NCBI GenBank assembly: GCA_948616425.1
Contig: CAPGBJ010000019.1
Coordinates: forward strand, 1-47,824
Direction of reading: 5' to 3'
DNA length: 47,824 nucleotides
Origin: an uncultured Oscillospiraceae bacterium
GTDB taxonomy: Bacteria; Bacillota; Clostridia; Oscillospirales; Oscillospiraceae
In this document: piece by piece, positions 16,361 to 24,873 of the stretch
How positions within the stretch are numbered: the first letter of the stretch is position 1
Layout: each line of letters begins with the position of its first letter
Translations under genes and position numbers: made by a program
The notes under the pieces: model-generated
The model's input: only the letters and a program-made list of their open reading frames with translations
Told to the model about the DNA's origin: nothing
Databases searched by the model: none

Positions 16361-17744
16361 AACGGTGACTGCTTCCGATTTGGAATTCCTGCGCGTCGCC
16401 GCGTCGCCTGATCGTGTCCTCACTGGGACGGAAATCAGCGAGGACTACAGCCACGACGAGCTGGCGGGCGTGAAGCATATGCCGGAGGTGTTGGTCAAGG
16501 TGGCCTCTACCGAGGAGGTCTCCGCCATCATGCGCTACGCCAACGAACACCGGATCCCCGTGGTGGTCCGGGGCAGCGGTACCGGCCTGGTGGGGGCCGC
16601 GGTGGCCATTTACGGCGGCATCATGCTGGAAACCACCGGTATGAATCAGATCCTGGAGCTGGATGAAGATAACCTTACTGTTGCCGTCCAGCCCGGCGTG
16701 CTGCTTATCGACCTGGCCGCCTACGCCGAGAAGAACAATTTCCTGTATCCCCCCGATCCCGGAGAAAAGTCCGCCACCATCGGCGGCAATATCAGCACCA
16801 ATGCCGGCGGTATGCGGGCGGTAAAATACGGCGTCACCCGGGACTTTGTCCGGGCGCTCACGGTGGTGCTGCCCAGCGGCGACGTGGTAAAACTGGGGGG
16901 CAAGGTGGTGAAAAACAGCTCAGGCTACAGCCTACTCCACCTGATGGTCGGTTCCGAAGGCACCCTGGGTGTCATCACCGAAGCTACCCTGAAGCTGCTG
17001 CCCCTGCCAGAGGTGAGCATCAGCATGCTGGTGCCCTTCCAGACCATCCGGGCGGCCATCGAAGCGGTGCCGGCTATCATCAAAAGCCAGGCCTCCCTCA
17101 CCGCAATTGAGTTTTTTGAGCGGGAGACCGTTCTTTTCGCTGAGGACTATCTGGGCAAGAAATTCCCGGATACCAGCTACCCCGCCTATCTGCTGCTCAC
17201 CGTAGACGGCAACGACCGGTCCGGTGTGGAGGCGGAGCTCTTCCGGGTGGCCGACCTGTGTATGGCCCAGGGGGCGCCCGACGCCTTCCTGGTGGACACC
17301 GATGAGCGCAAGGAGTCCGTCTGGAAGGCCCGGGGTGCCTTCCTGGAGGCCATCAAGGCATCCACCACCGAGATGGACGAGGCGGATGTTGTTGTCCCAC
17401 GGGATAAGGTGGCGGAATTCATCATCTATACCCATGAAATTGCCCGACAGCTGAAACTGCGGATCCCCAGCTTTGGCCATGCGGGGGATGGCAATCTCCA
17501 CGTCTATGTCTGCCGGGATAATCTGGATGAGGAGAACTGGCGCTCCCTTCTGGCTGAGGCGTTCCGGCTGATGTATGACAGGGCCGCCCAGCTCTGCGGC
17601 CTGGTCTCCGGCGAGCACGGCATAGGGTATGTGAAAAAGCCCTATTTGCTTGCCAGCCTGGATGCCGCCCAGATTGAACTGATGCGGGGGATCAAAAAGG
17701 TGTTTGACCCCAATGATATCCTGAATCCCGGCAAGCTGTTTTAA
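16353..17744 (+). CDS. FAD-linked 2-hydroxyacid dehydrogenase (GlcD/LctD family)
   Basis: A 463-residue protein of the glycolate oxidase GlcD / D-lactate dehydrogenase family. The FAD-binding PCMH domain covers residues 35-215 (VVVRGSGTGLVG, PDPGEKSATIGG, NISTNAGG). The C-terminal substrate domain has HAGDGNLH near 376 and SGEHGIG near 420, which bear metal- and substrate-binding residues. The ATG at 16353 follows AAGGAGGG and overlaps etfA. With the two Etf subunits it should form a soluble complex that oxidises a 2-hydroxy acid with NAD, driven by reduced ferredoxin, or runs in reverse. The hydroxy acid may not be lactate, because three other hydroxyacid dehydrogenases are encoded nearby. 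Confidence 0.92.
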   Translation: MYKTVTASDLEFLRVAASPDRVLTGTEISEDYSHDELAGVKHMPEVLVKVASTEEVSAIMRYANEHRIPVVVRGSGTGLVGAAVAIYGGIMLETTGMNQILELDEDNLTVAVQPGVLLIDLAAYAEKNNFLYPPDPGEKSATIGGNISTNAGGMRAVKYGVTRDFVRALTVVLPSGDVVKLGGKVVKNSSGYSLLHLMVGSEGTLGVITEATLKLLPLPEVSISMLVPFQTIRAAIEAVPAIIKSQASLTAIEFFERETVLFAEDYLGKKFPDTSYPAYLLLTVDGNDRSGVEAELFRVADLCMAQGAPDAFLVDTDERKESVWKARGAFLEAIKASTTEMDEADVVVPRDKVAEFIIYTHEIARQLKLRIPSFGHAGDGNLHVYVCRDNLDEENWRSLLAEAFRLMYDRAAQLCGLVSGEHGIGYVKKPYLLASLDAAQIELMRGIKKVFDPNDILNPGKLF

Positions 17745-17759
17745 GAGGCCACCGCCTCT
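17744..17759 (+). repeat. Short hairpin after the dehydrogenase stop
   Basis: AGAGGC-CACC-GCCTCT begins in the last base of the stop codon. It has no T tract, so it is a possible mRNA 3' hairpin or processing site and a weak terminator at most. Confidence 0.4.
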
Positions 17760-17784
17760 CCCGCGATTCTGCTATATCAAACCG

Positions 17785-17838
17785 TGTATAACAGAAATTA
17801 TGAAACGCATGACCAAATAGTTGAAACTATTGTACAAT
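17785..17838 (+). promoter_or_regulatory. Promoter of the ACP operon with ATAAC repeats and a spacer dyad
   Basis: The -10 is TACAAT (17833-17838) and the weak -35 is ATGACC (17809-17814). TGTATAACA (17785-17793) and ATGAC (17809-17813) repeat the 21-bp arrangement of the promoters at 4499 and 14328. The spacer also holds a perfect dyad AATAGT-TGAA-ACTATT (17816-17831), the same 6-4-6 shape as in the MerR promoter. The leader to 17949 contains no gene; a GTGCA...TGCAC hairpin lies within it. Confidence 0.6.
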
Positions 17839-17949
17839 AGAACTTGGAAATCGCGGGGTGCATTTTGATAATGTGCACAGAATTTATGCCTGCGCCCCCT
17901 CGATCTGAATTGGGCTATTACGCCAACTGAAAGAAAGGATGGAATCATC

Positions 17950-18201
17950 ATGAGATTTCGGGACGAAGTTGTTCAGCTTTTGATCAAAACCGCCGCGCGT
18001 ATTTTGGACGCGGACGCCTGCGCCATGTCCGCAGAGACCAGATTCACCGAGGATCTGTCTGCGAAGTCCACCGACATTGTGAAATTTACGGTGGCGCTGG
18101 AGGACGCGTATGACGTGGAAGTGCCGTTTATGGCCTTCAAACGATGCAAGACCTTTGGTGAGGCGGCGGACTATCTGTCCGAGCTGACCGGAATTGATTA
18201 A
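17950..18201 (+). CDS. Acyl carrier protein, dedicated/divergent
   Basis: An 83-residue four-helix carrier protein with the phosphopantetheine serine at about residue 40. The attachment motif reads K-S-T where housekeeping ACPs have D-S-L, followed by DIVKFTVALEDAYDVEVP, a recognisable helix II/III. The atypical motif and its place in a catabolic cluster argue against a role in general fatty-acid synthesis. It is the first gene of a plus-strand run that also contains an AcpS-type phosphopantetheinyl transferase (25577-25942), and an acyl-ACP thioesterase gene lies at the far end. I infer that an acyl intermediate of the pathway is carried on this protein. A carrier for a small biosynthetic peptide is an alternative. 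Confidence 0.85.
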   Translation: MRFRDEVVQLLIKTAARILDADACAMSAETRFTEDLSAKSTDIVKFTVALEDAYDVEVPFMAFKRCKTFGEAADYLSELTGID

Positions 18202-18227
18202 CCGCGGATATATGGAGGGAAAGACAC

Positions 18228-20003
18228 ATGAAATACGACCGAGAGTATAAGAAAAAAACGGAGGTCCACTTTGGAAAGGAGATGGAGGTCTGGTACGCCA
18301 AGGGGCTGCCCGGCTTAACCCTGGAGGAGATGGAAGAAGCCAAGGCCCGGGGGGAGAACATCCGGCAGTACAGATACTGCCCCAAGCTGAACCCCACTAC
18401 CTATGAGCCGGAGCCGGGCATTACCTGCCACCGGGACATGGCCGTGAAGATGCGGGACGGCGTGACCATCTACTTCGACCTGTATCTTCCCACCTGGAAT
18501 GATCAGAACAACATTGCCGTGCCCGTGATCATCTCCTGGAGTATGTTCGGTAAGCGGCAGAGCGAGGGCGCCGGGGAGTGGAAACTGATGGGCGTTCCGC
18601 CTGGAACGGTCACCAAGATGTGCAAATTTGAATCTGCCGATCCCGGTTTCTGGTGCCGCAACGGCTACGCGATTGCCAACGTGGACCAGCGCGGCTGCGG
18701 TAACAGCGAGGGCGAGTGCAGCATGTTTGGCGAGAACGACGCCCGGGACGGCTATGACTTTGTGGAATGGTGCGCCCAGCAGCCTTGGTGCACCGGCCGG
18801 GTGGGCTTTTTTGGCAACAGCGGCGTGGGCATGCCCCTGTGGCGCATCGCCTCCCTTCAGCCCCCCCATCTGGCCTGCATTGCCCCTTGGGAGGCCACGG
18901 TGGATATGTACCGGGAATCCCTGAAGGTGGGCGGCGTCTCCTCCGGCGGCTTTAACAGCCGGCTCATCGACGGCATTGGCTGCCAGACCTGGATCGAGGA
19001 TATGGACGCCAACATGGAGGACCGCCCCTTCTATGACGAATATTGGCAAAACAAGGCGGTAGACTTCAAGAAGGTGGTCTGCCCCGCCTACGTAGCCGCC
19101 GGATGGTGCCACTTCCATCTCCACGGTTCCATTGAAGGGTTCCGCCGCATCCGCAGCCCCAAAAAGTGGCTGCGGATCCATCGGGAATTTGAATGGCCGG
19201 ACTCCTACCACTATGAAAACCTGGCCGACCTGATGCGCTTCTTCGACCGCTATTTGAAGGATATCCACAACGGCTGGGAATTTACCCCCCGGGTGCGGGT
19301 GGATGTGATGGACGCCTACGACTTCGACCTGTGTCCCCGCCGCCCGGAGGAGGCCTTCCCCCTGAAGCGGACAGAATACAAAAAGCTCTATCTGGATGCC
19401 AAGAGCGCCGCCGCCGAGTACCACCCCTTTGAGCAGGAGAGCGAGCTGTCCTATGACACCAGCGACGAGCTGGCCACCGTCACCTTTGACCATGTATTTC
19501 GGGAAGACACCGAGATTACCGGCTACATGAAGCTGCGCCTCTGGGTGGAGTGCCGCGGCCACGACGATATGGATCTGTTTATCTGGATCAAAAAGCTGGG
19601 GACCGATGGCCAGTATATTCCCGTCCATTGCATGAAGGAGGCATACCGGGGCGCCTGGGGCTATATGAGAGTCTCCGCCCGGGAGCTGGACGAAAACCTT
19701 GCCACCGATTTCCAGCCCATCCAGGCCCACAAGCGGGCGCTGAAGCTGTCCCCCGGCGAGATTGTCCCAGTGGATATCGAGATCTGGCCCCACAGCCGCT
19801 TCTGGCACGCCGGAGAGGCGCTGCGCATTGAGGTTGGCGGCAGCTTCATCCGTACCGAGTGGTATGAGGACGCCAAGATGGGCTTTGCCACTGACAACAA
19901 CAACGCCATCCATGTGATCCATACCGGCGGGAAGTATGACTCCTTCCTGCAAATTCCCGTGATCCCGCCCAAGTATCAGGTGAACGACTACATTGTTCGC
20001 TGA
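18228..20003 (+). CDS. CocE/NonD-family (X-Pro dipeptidyl-peptidase S15 type) hydrolase
   Basis: A 591-residue alpha/beta hydrolase with a C-terminal PepX-type jelly roll (roughly residues 370-585). The catalytic serine is Ser198 in G-N-S-G-V-G, a variant of the usual GxSYxG elbow. The preceding NVDQRGCGNSEGE matches the family's oxyanion region, and the later WxxxVDMYRE helix is also typical. Relatives hydrolyse acylated esters such as cocaine, X-Pro peptides, or amide and glutaryl bonds. There is no signal peptide, so it acts in the cytoplasm on an imported compound. It lies 26 bases after the ACP gene. The true substrate is probably the compound taken up by the ABC system downstream. Confidence 0.88.
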   Translation: MKYDREYKKKTEVHFGKEMEVWYAKGLPGLTLEEMEEAKARGENIRQYRYCPKLNPTTYEPEPGITCHRDMAVKMRDGVTIYFDLYLPTWNDQNNIAVPVIISWSMFGKRQSEGAGEWKLMGVPPGTVTKMCKFESADPGFWCRNGYAIANVDQRGCGNSEGECSMFGENDARDGYDFVEWCAQQPWCTGRVGFFGNSGVGMPLWRIASLQPPHLACIAPWEATVDMYRESLKVGGVSSGGFNSRLIDGIGCQTWIEDMDANMEDRPFYDEYWQNKAVDFKKVVCPAYVAAGWCHFHLHGSIEGFRRIRSPKKWLRIHREFEWPDSYHYENLADLMRFFDRYLKDIHNGWEFTPRVRVDVMDAYDFDLCPRRPEEAFPLKRTEYKKLYLDAKSAAAEYHPFEQESELSYDTSDELATVTFDHVFREDTEITGYMKLRLWVECRGHDDMDLFIWIKKLGTDGQYIPVHCMKEAYRGAWGYMRVSARELDENLATDFQPIQAHKRALKLSPGEIVPVDIEIWPHSRFWHAGEALRIEVGGSFIRTEWYEDAKMGFATDNNNAIHVIHTGGKYDSFLQIPVIPPKYQVNDYIVR

Positions 20004-20029
20004 CCGTCTGACAGGAGACAACTGCATCC

Positions 20030-20052
20030 GGCCCGCCCTCTCGGGGCGGGCC
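20030..20052 (+). repeat. Intercistronic hairpin
   Basis: A nine-base-pair GC-only stem GGCCCGCCC / GGGCGGGCC with a 5-base loop lies between the hydrolase and flavoprotein genes. It is followed by CGTAAAAAGGAG, not a T tract, so it is more likely an mRNA stability element than a terminator. Confidence 0.5.
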
Positions 20053-20072
20053 CGTAAAAAGGAGCGTAAAAC

Positions 20073-21539
20073 GTGAAAAAGCTGCGAGCGGATTTTGCCA
20101 TTGTGGCTGCCGGGCCCTCCGGGCTTGCGGCCGCCATCACCTGCGCGGAAAAAGGATATCAGGTCATTGTCTTTGAGAAAAACGCATCCCCCGGCGGCAC
20201 GGCCAATATGGGCGTGGGTCCCTTCGGTGTGGAGAGCCGCATTCAGAGGGCCAGCATGATTTCCCTTACCAAGGAGGAAGCGTTCCAGTTCCACATGAAC
20301 TATGTCCACTGGAATGTGGACGCCCGCATTGTCCGGGATTACTTCTTTAAATCGGGCGAGACCATCGACTGGCTGGAGGACATGGGAGTGGAGTTTTTCG
20401 GCGCCATGCGCTACCATCCCAGCGCCCGGGAAACCTGGCACGCGGTCAAGCCGGCCGGCGGCGGGGTCCCCGGGCCCCGGGCGGCCAGCTCCATGATCAA
20501 GGTTATGTATGAGCGGGCGCTAGAGCTGGGCGTGACCTTCTACTTCAACGCCCCGGTACAGGGGCTGCTGTGCGACGGCAGCGGGGTTTACGGCTATCGG
20601 GCCACAGATGCTGACGGCGAAGAATATGAGGTGGAGGCCGACGCCGTGCTGGTGGCCACCGGCGGCTTTGGCGACAACCCGGAGATGATCCAGGAATACA
20701 CCGGTTTTGAGTACGGCAAGGACATCTTCAACAACCGCAGCCCCGGCGTCCAGGGTGACGGCATCCGCATGATGCTGGAGGCCGGCGCCCGGAGGGGCCG
20801 CAGTACCATGGAAAAAATCATCTCCTCCGGCAAGGTCCCCGCCTCTACCCTGGCCCGGGTGGTGTTCCGCCAGCCCTCCGCCCTGATCGTGAACAAGAGC
20901 GGCGACCGGGTATTTGACGAGACCTACATTGATAACACCGCCGTCTCCGCCAATGTGCTGGATATCCAACAGGACAAGTGCCTTTACAGCATCATTGACA
21001 ACAGGCTGCTGGAGTACTACCGGGCCCATGGGGTCGACTACCCCAACGGCGTGCGCCGGGAGGATCCAACGGTGGACTTTGAGAGGATTTTCGGCGCCTG
21101 CGCCGAGGAGTATTCCGACCACTGCTTCGTGGCCTCTTCCCTGGAGGAGATCGCAGAGAAGGCGGGCATCAAGAAGGCCGCCCTGGCGGCCACCTTTGCG
21201 GAATACAACCAGGCCTGCCACAACAACTACGACGACCTCTTCGGCAAGGCCAGGCGCTTTCTGCGCCCTATCGACGGCGGAGAGACCCTCTACTGCATGA
21301 AAATCTGCATGGGGGCCTACGGCAGCCTGGGCGGCGTTCAGATCAACTACAAGTACGAGGTGCTTAACGACGATTACGAGCCCATTGAAGGGCTCTACGC
21401 CTCCGGCTCCGACGTGTGCGACATCTATGCCGGCACCTACATCTTTGACCTGCCGGGCAACACTATGGGGTTTGCCCTGAACTCCGGCCGGATTGCCGCT
21501 GAGCACATGGTAGAGTTTATCGAATCTCTGGAGGAGTGA
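20073..21539 (+). CDS. FAD-dependent fumarate reductase/3-ketosteroid-dehydrogenase-like flavoprotein
   Basis: A 488-residue soluble FAD protein of the succinate dehydrogenase/fumarate reductase flavoprotein family. The N-terminal dinucleotide motif is AAGPSG, with Ala in place of the first Gly of GxGxxG. It is followed by VFEKN and GGTANMG, and a C-terminal LYASGSDV...GNTMGFALNSGRIAAEH segment closes the FAD site. It has no signal peptide, haem-binding CxxCH or FMN-transferase domain, unlike respiratory fumarate or urocanate reductases. It probably reduces a C=C bond in the substrate or desaturates it, using the small flavodoxin-like reductase next door as donor. The start is GTG with AAAGGAG upstream. 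Confidence 0.87.
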   Translation: MKKLRADFAIVAAGPSGLAAAITCAEKGYQVIVFEKNASPGGTANMGVGPFGVESRIQRASMISLTKEEAFQFHMNYVHWNVDARIVRDYFFKSGETIDWLEDMGVEFFGAMRYHPSARETWHAVKPAGGGVPGPRAASSMIKVMYERALELGVTFYFNAPVQGLLCDGSGVYGYRATDADGEEYEVEADAVLVATGGFGDNPEMIQEYTGFEYGKDIFNNRSPGVQGDGIRMMLEAGARRGRSTMEKIISSGKVPASTLARVVFRQPSALIVNKSGDRVFDETYIDNTAVSANVLDIQQDKCLYSIIDNRLLEYYRAHGVDYPNGVRREDPTVDFERIFGACAEEYSDHCFVASSLEEIAEKAGIKKAALAATFAEYNQACHNNYDDLFGKARRFLRPIDGGETLYCMKICMGAYGSLGGVQINYKYEVLNDDYEPIEGLYASGSDVCDIYAGTYIFDLPGNTMGFALNSGRIAAEHMVEFIESLEE

Positions 21540-21580
21540 GCCGGCTGCAGCCCCTGTCATTTCCGGCGTGAGGTGTAATC

Positions 21581-22540
21581 ATGAAAATCACAGCCATTGT
21601 CTGCGGACGAAAAAATCAAAACACCGAAAGGCTTGCTCGCGTGGCGCTGAAGGCTGCCAAAGATATGGGGGCGGACGTGTCGCTGGTCAATCTCATGGAG
21701 TTGGACATCCGCCCCTGCGTCAACTGCCGCGCCTGTACCAGATCGCTGGTAGACCCCTCCTTCCGCGGGCGCTGTGTCCAGGAAAAGGACGATATGCGCT
21801 GGCTGGATGAACAGGTGCTTTCCAGCGACGGGCTGCTCTATGCGGCCCCCATGTACGAGTGCGGAGCCCCCGGCACCTACAAGCTGATGTGCGACCGGTT
21901 GGGTCCCTCGCATGATGTGACCTTCCAGCGGGATATTTACCGCCGGCGGCTGGAGGCCGGACAGCCGCCTGACATCGACACACGCTGGTTCAAACCCCGC
22001 CCGGCGGCCTTTATCGGCCACGGCGGAAGCGAATGGTCTTACCTCAGCTTTCCCACCCTGGCAATCCCTGCCGTCTGCCTGGGCCTCACCATTGTGGATT
22101 ATCTCCGTTTTGACTGGTGCAGCCGCGGCGTCCTGCTGGACGGGGAGAAGATGGCGCGGGTCGCCGAGTGTGGGCGCCATCTGGTGCAAATGGCGGGCAA
22201 GGCGCCTGAGGAGATGACCTACATCGGCCGTCCCGGAGTGTGTGCCGCCTGCCACTGCGATGTGATCCGGGTGGATGCCGCCACCGGCGAGGCCCTGTGT
22301 GCCCTGTGCGGCGCGCCGGTCAGGCTTCGGGGCCATGGAGCCGCGCTGGAGGTTGAGGCAGATGCGGAATCCCTGCGGATTTCCCACGTTCTGGAGTCTG
22401 GCCGGGAACTGCATATGAGAGACCTGCGGGAAAACGCCCGCCTCCGGGGCAGCAGCCAGGGGGAGATCGAGCGGCGGATGCGCCCGCTGGTGCAGGAGAT
22501 TCCCTCTGCCCGTCCCGGCCGGAAGGAAGCTGAAGTCTGA
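21581..22540 (+). CDS. Flavodoxin-fold NAD(P)H-dependent FMN reductase with C-terminal zinc ribbon
   Basis: A 319-residue protein. The flavodoxin-like fold begins MKITAIVCGRKNQNTERLAR and includes a CVNCRACTRS stretch with a later Cys, as in iron-sulfur flavoproteins, and an AAPMYECGAPGTYK FMN loop. The C-terminal part has paired cysteines (CAACHC and CALCGAP), a likely rubredoxin-like or zinc-ribbon domain. It would pass electrons from NAD(P)H or ferredoxin to a partner, most simply the flavoprotein immediately upstream. A paralogue of the same architecture lies at 32724-33680. It is the last gene before the short inserted element. Confidence 0.82.
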   Translation: MKITAIVCGRKNQNTERLARVALKAAKDMGADVSLVNLMELDIRPCVNCRACTRSLVDPSFRGRCVQEKDDMRWLDEQVLSSDGLLYAAPMYECGAPGTYKLMCDRLGPSHDVTFQRDIYRRRLEAGQPPDIDTRWFKPRPAAFIGHGGSEWSYLSFPTLAIPAVCLGLTIVDYLRFDWCSRGVLLDGEKMARVAECGRHLVQMAGKAPEEMTYIGRPGVCAACHCDVIRVDAATGEALCALCGAPVRLRGHGAALEVEADAESLRISHVLESGRELHMRDLRENARLRGSSQGEIERRMRPLVQEIPSARPGRKEAEV

Positions 22541-22548
22541 CGTCACCA

Positions 22549-22715
22549 CTAGGGCTTGTTTGAAACATGTCAATACGCCCAAGAGGCGGGGTTTTTTCCG
22601 CCATACTGCCCCAATTTTTCTTGCAATACATCCAGTATTCCTGGGGAAATTGTGCTTGTCTGGCAGAAAAATCCCTGGCCACTGCGCATCGTTCCATGTT
22701 TTAAACAGCGCCTAG
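22549..22715. mobile_element. MITE-like element (159 bp) with TIRs and CTAG target duplication
   Basis: The element 22553-22711 begins GGCTTGTTTGAAACATG and ends with the imperfect complement CATGTTTTAAACAGCGC; the termini match at 13 of 17 positions. It is flanked on both sides by CTAG (22549-22552 and 22712-22715), as expected for a 4-base target duplication. It encodes no protein, and an internal GGCGG...CCGCC hairpin with a T6 run is present. It fills the gap between the FMN reductase and the next FeS flavoprotein. The parent transposon family is not assigned. Confidence 0.68.
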
Positions 22716-22731
22716 CTTAGGAGGGTTATTT

Positions 22732-24861
22732 ATGGTGGATAAAATCAGATTCTCCGTGGATGGGAAGCCGGTGGAGGCTTTGCCGGGCCAGACAGTTCTG
22801 GAGGCCGCTTTGGCTGCGGACATCTACATCCCCCACCTGTGCGCCCACCCTGACCTGTCCCCCCAGAGCAGCTGCAAGCTCTGCGTGGTGGAGATCAACG
22901 GCAATACTACTCCGGTGTGCGCCTGCGAGACGCCGGCAGAAGAGGGGATGCAGGTGATCACCAAGTCCGCTTCCCTGTCCCATCTGCGCAATGTGGCTAT
23001 GGAGCTGCTGCTGGCGGGCCACCCAAACGACTGCGCCAGCTGTAAGCGATATCTAAAATGTGAACTGCAGTCGGTAATCCAATACCTGGGCAGCGTTCAC
23101 GCCCGCCTGCGGAAGGTCCAGCGGGACACCTGTAATATCAACATCGACAACCCCCTGATTGTGCGGGAGATGGAGCGGTGCATTCAATGCGGCCGCTGCG
23201 TCCGGGCCTGCAACGAACTGAGGGGTGTGGGGGGGCTCCAGTACAACAAACAGGGGATGGAGACCTATATTGGCACCCAGGACGACATGCCCCTGGGCCA
23301 GGCGGACTGCCGTTTCTGCGGCGCCTGTGTGGCCGTTTGTCCCACCGGGGCGTTGCAGGATGTAGAAGGAATTTTCCGCGCTGATCTGCCCCTTCGGGAG
23401 GCGTTGGTCCCCTGCCAGGCGGAGTGCCCCGCCCACATCGATATCCCTGCCTATGTCCGGGCCGTCAAGGAGGGACGCTATTCCGATGCCGTGGGCATCA
23501 TCCGGGAGAAGGTCCCCTTCCCCCACGCGCTGGGCCTGGTGTGCAACAACCGCTGTGAGGAGGGCTGCAAACGCTGCGGCCTGAACGAGGCGGTGTCCAT
23601 CCGGGAGCTCAAGCGGTTCGCGGCCGAGCACGACCGGGAGCAGCTCTGGCGGGAGCAGTATCTCAAAACCAAGTCGGACACCGGCAAGTCCGTCGCCGTA
23701 ATCGGCGCCGGTCCGGCGGGCCTCACGGCGGCCTTTTATCTGCGCAAGGCGGGCCATCAGGTCACCGTGTATGAGGCCAAGGAAATCCCTGGCGGGCACA
23801 TGACCTCCGGGATGCCGGCCTACCGCATCCCCACTGGGGATGTGATGGAGGAGATCCGGCTTATCCAGGACTGCGGTGTAGAGATCGTCTGCGGCCATAG
23901 GGTGGAAAATGCGGCTGTCCTCCGGAATTCCTTTGACGCGGTGCTGGTTGCCGTGGGCACCAGCGTGGGCAAAAAGCTGAATCAGCTGCCCGGCGCCAAC
24001 CTGCCGCAGGTCTACACCGCTCTGGAGGTCCTACAGGCCAGCCGACTGGGCCGGCAGCTAGACCTGGGTGAGACCGTCACTGTCATTGGCGGCGGCAATG
24101 TGGCCTTTGACGCGGCGGGTACGCTGATCCGTATGAATAAGAACGTGAATGTGGTCTGTCTGGAAAAGGACGCCTCGCAGGCCTCTCCCCATGAACGGGA
24201 TCAGGGGCTGGAGGAGGGAGTGCGCCTGCTGGACTGCCACTCCAACGAGGCCATTTTGGCCCGGGACGGTCGGGTGTGCGGTCTGCAGGTACATCGTATC
24301 AACAGCTTTTCCTTTGACCCGGAGACCCGTGGCCTGATTGAGGATCCGGTGCCCGACTCCACCTATGTGATCCCCACCAACAGCGTTGTCTTCGCCGCGG
24401 GACAGGTGACCGGGCTCACCCAGGACTTCGGCCTGGCCCTCAACCGGTTTGGTTATCCCGTGGATCCCGCCACCGGGCGAAGCGGCGTCAATACCTCTGT
24501 GGAGGGCATCTTTGCCGCTGGGGACGTGGTCACCGGCACCAAATTCGTCATTGACGCCATCGCCGGTGCCCGGGAGGCCGCCGCCTGTATCGACCGCTAT
24601 CTGGGCGGCGACGGAGAGCTGGACGAGACCCTGGTCCCTCGGGAGCGGGACCCAAAGATCGGCCAGCGCAGCGGGTTCAGCCGGCTGAAACGGGAGCAGG
24701 CGGCCTGCCGGCCCGCTCAGCAGCGGGTGGCGGACTTTCAACCCGTCTCCCTGGGCCTGTCAGAGACCCAGGCCGCGGCAGAGGCAGAACGCTGCCTCCA
24801 ATGTGATCTCCGAAAGGATATCCAGCCCGTACGTCTTTGGATGGAATACGGGACGACGTAA
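22732..24861 (+). CDS. FeS/FAD NAD(P)H oxidoreductase (NuoG-N-terminus fused to GltD/NfnB-like flavoprotein)
   Basis: A 709-residue multidomain electron carrier. A 2Fe-2S domain (Cys37, 48, 51, 63/65) is followed by a His-Cys cluster (His97, Cys101, 104, 110), as in NuoG. Two 4Fe-4S clusters follow (Cys150/153/156/160 and Cys193/196/199/203). From about residue 210 a GltD-like module carries the helical FeS domain, FAD site GAGPAG near 326, NADPH site GGGNVA near 450, and the terminal AAGDV FAD motif. It should pass electrons between NAD(P)H, ferredoxin and an unknown acceptor. It begins 17 bases after the MITE-like element with an AGGAGGG site. Relatives include NADPH:ferredoxin (Nfn-like) and formate/hydrogenase diaphorase subunits. 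Confidence 0.85.
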   Translation: MVDKIRFSVDGKPVEALPGQTVLEAALAADIYIPHLCAHPDLSPQSSCKLCVVEINGNTTPVCACETPAEEGMQVITKSASLSHLRNVAMELLLAGHPNDCASCKRYLKCELQSVIQYLGSVHARLRKVQRDTCNINIDNPLIVREMERCIQCGRCVRACNELRGVGGLQYNKQGMETYIGTQDDMPLGQADCRFCGACVAVCPTGALQDVEGIFRADLPLREALVPCQAECPAHIDIPAYVRAVKEGRYSDAVGIIREKVPFPHALGLVCNNRCEEGCKRCGLNEAVSIRELKRFAAEHDREQLWREQYLKTKSDTGKSVAVIGAGPAGLTAAFYLRKAGHQVTVYEAKEIPGGHMTSGMPAYRIPTGDVMEEIRLIQDCGVEIVCGHRVENAAVLRNSFDAVLVAVGTSVGKKLNQLPGANLPQVYTALEVLQASRLGRQLDLGETVTVIGGGNVAFDAAGTLIRMNKNVNVVCLEKDASQASPHERDQGLEEGVRLLDCHSNEAILARDGRVCGLQVHRINSFSFDPETRGLIEDPVPDSTYVIPTNSVVFAAGQVTGLTQDFGLALNRFGYPVDPATGRSGVNTSVEGIFAAGDVVTGTKFVIDAIAGAREAAACIDRYLGGDGELDETLVPRERDPKIGQRSGFSRLKREQAACRPAQQRVADFQPVSLGLSETQAAAEAERCLQCDLRKDIQPVRLWMEYGTT

Positions 24862-24873
24862 GGAGGTGCGGCT

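Noticed and set aside
18315..20441. A 708-codon open frame on the minus strand across the hydrolase and flavoprotein genes
   Set aside because: It is antisense to two clear gene families, has no RBS or domain, and is typical of GC-rich codon shadowing.
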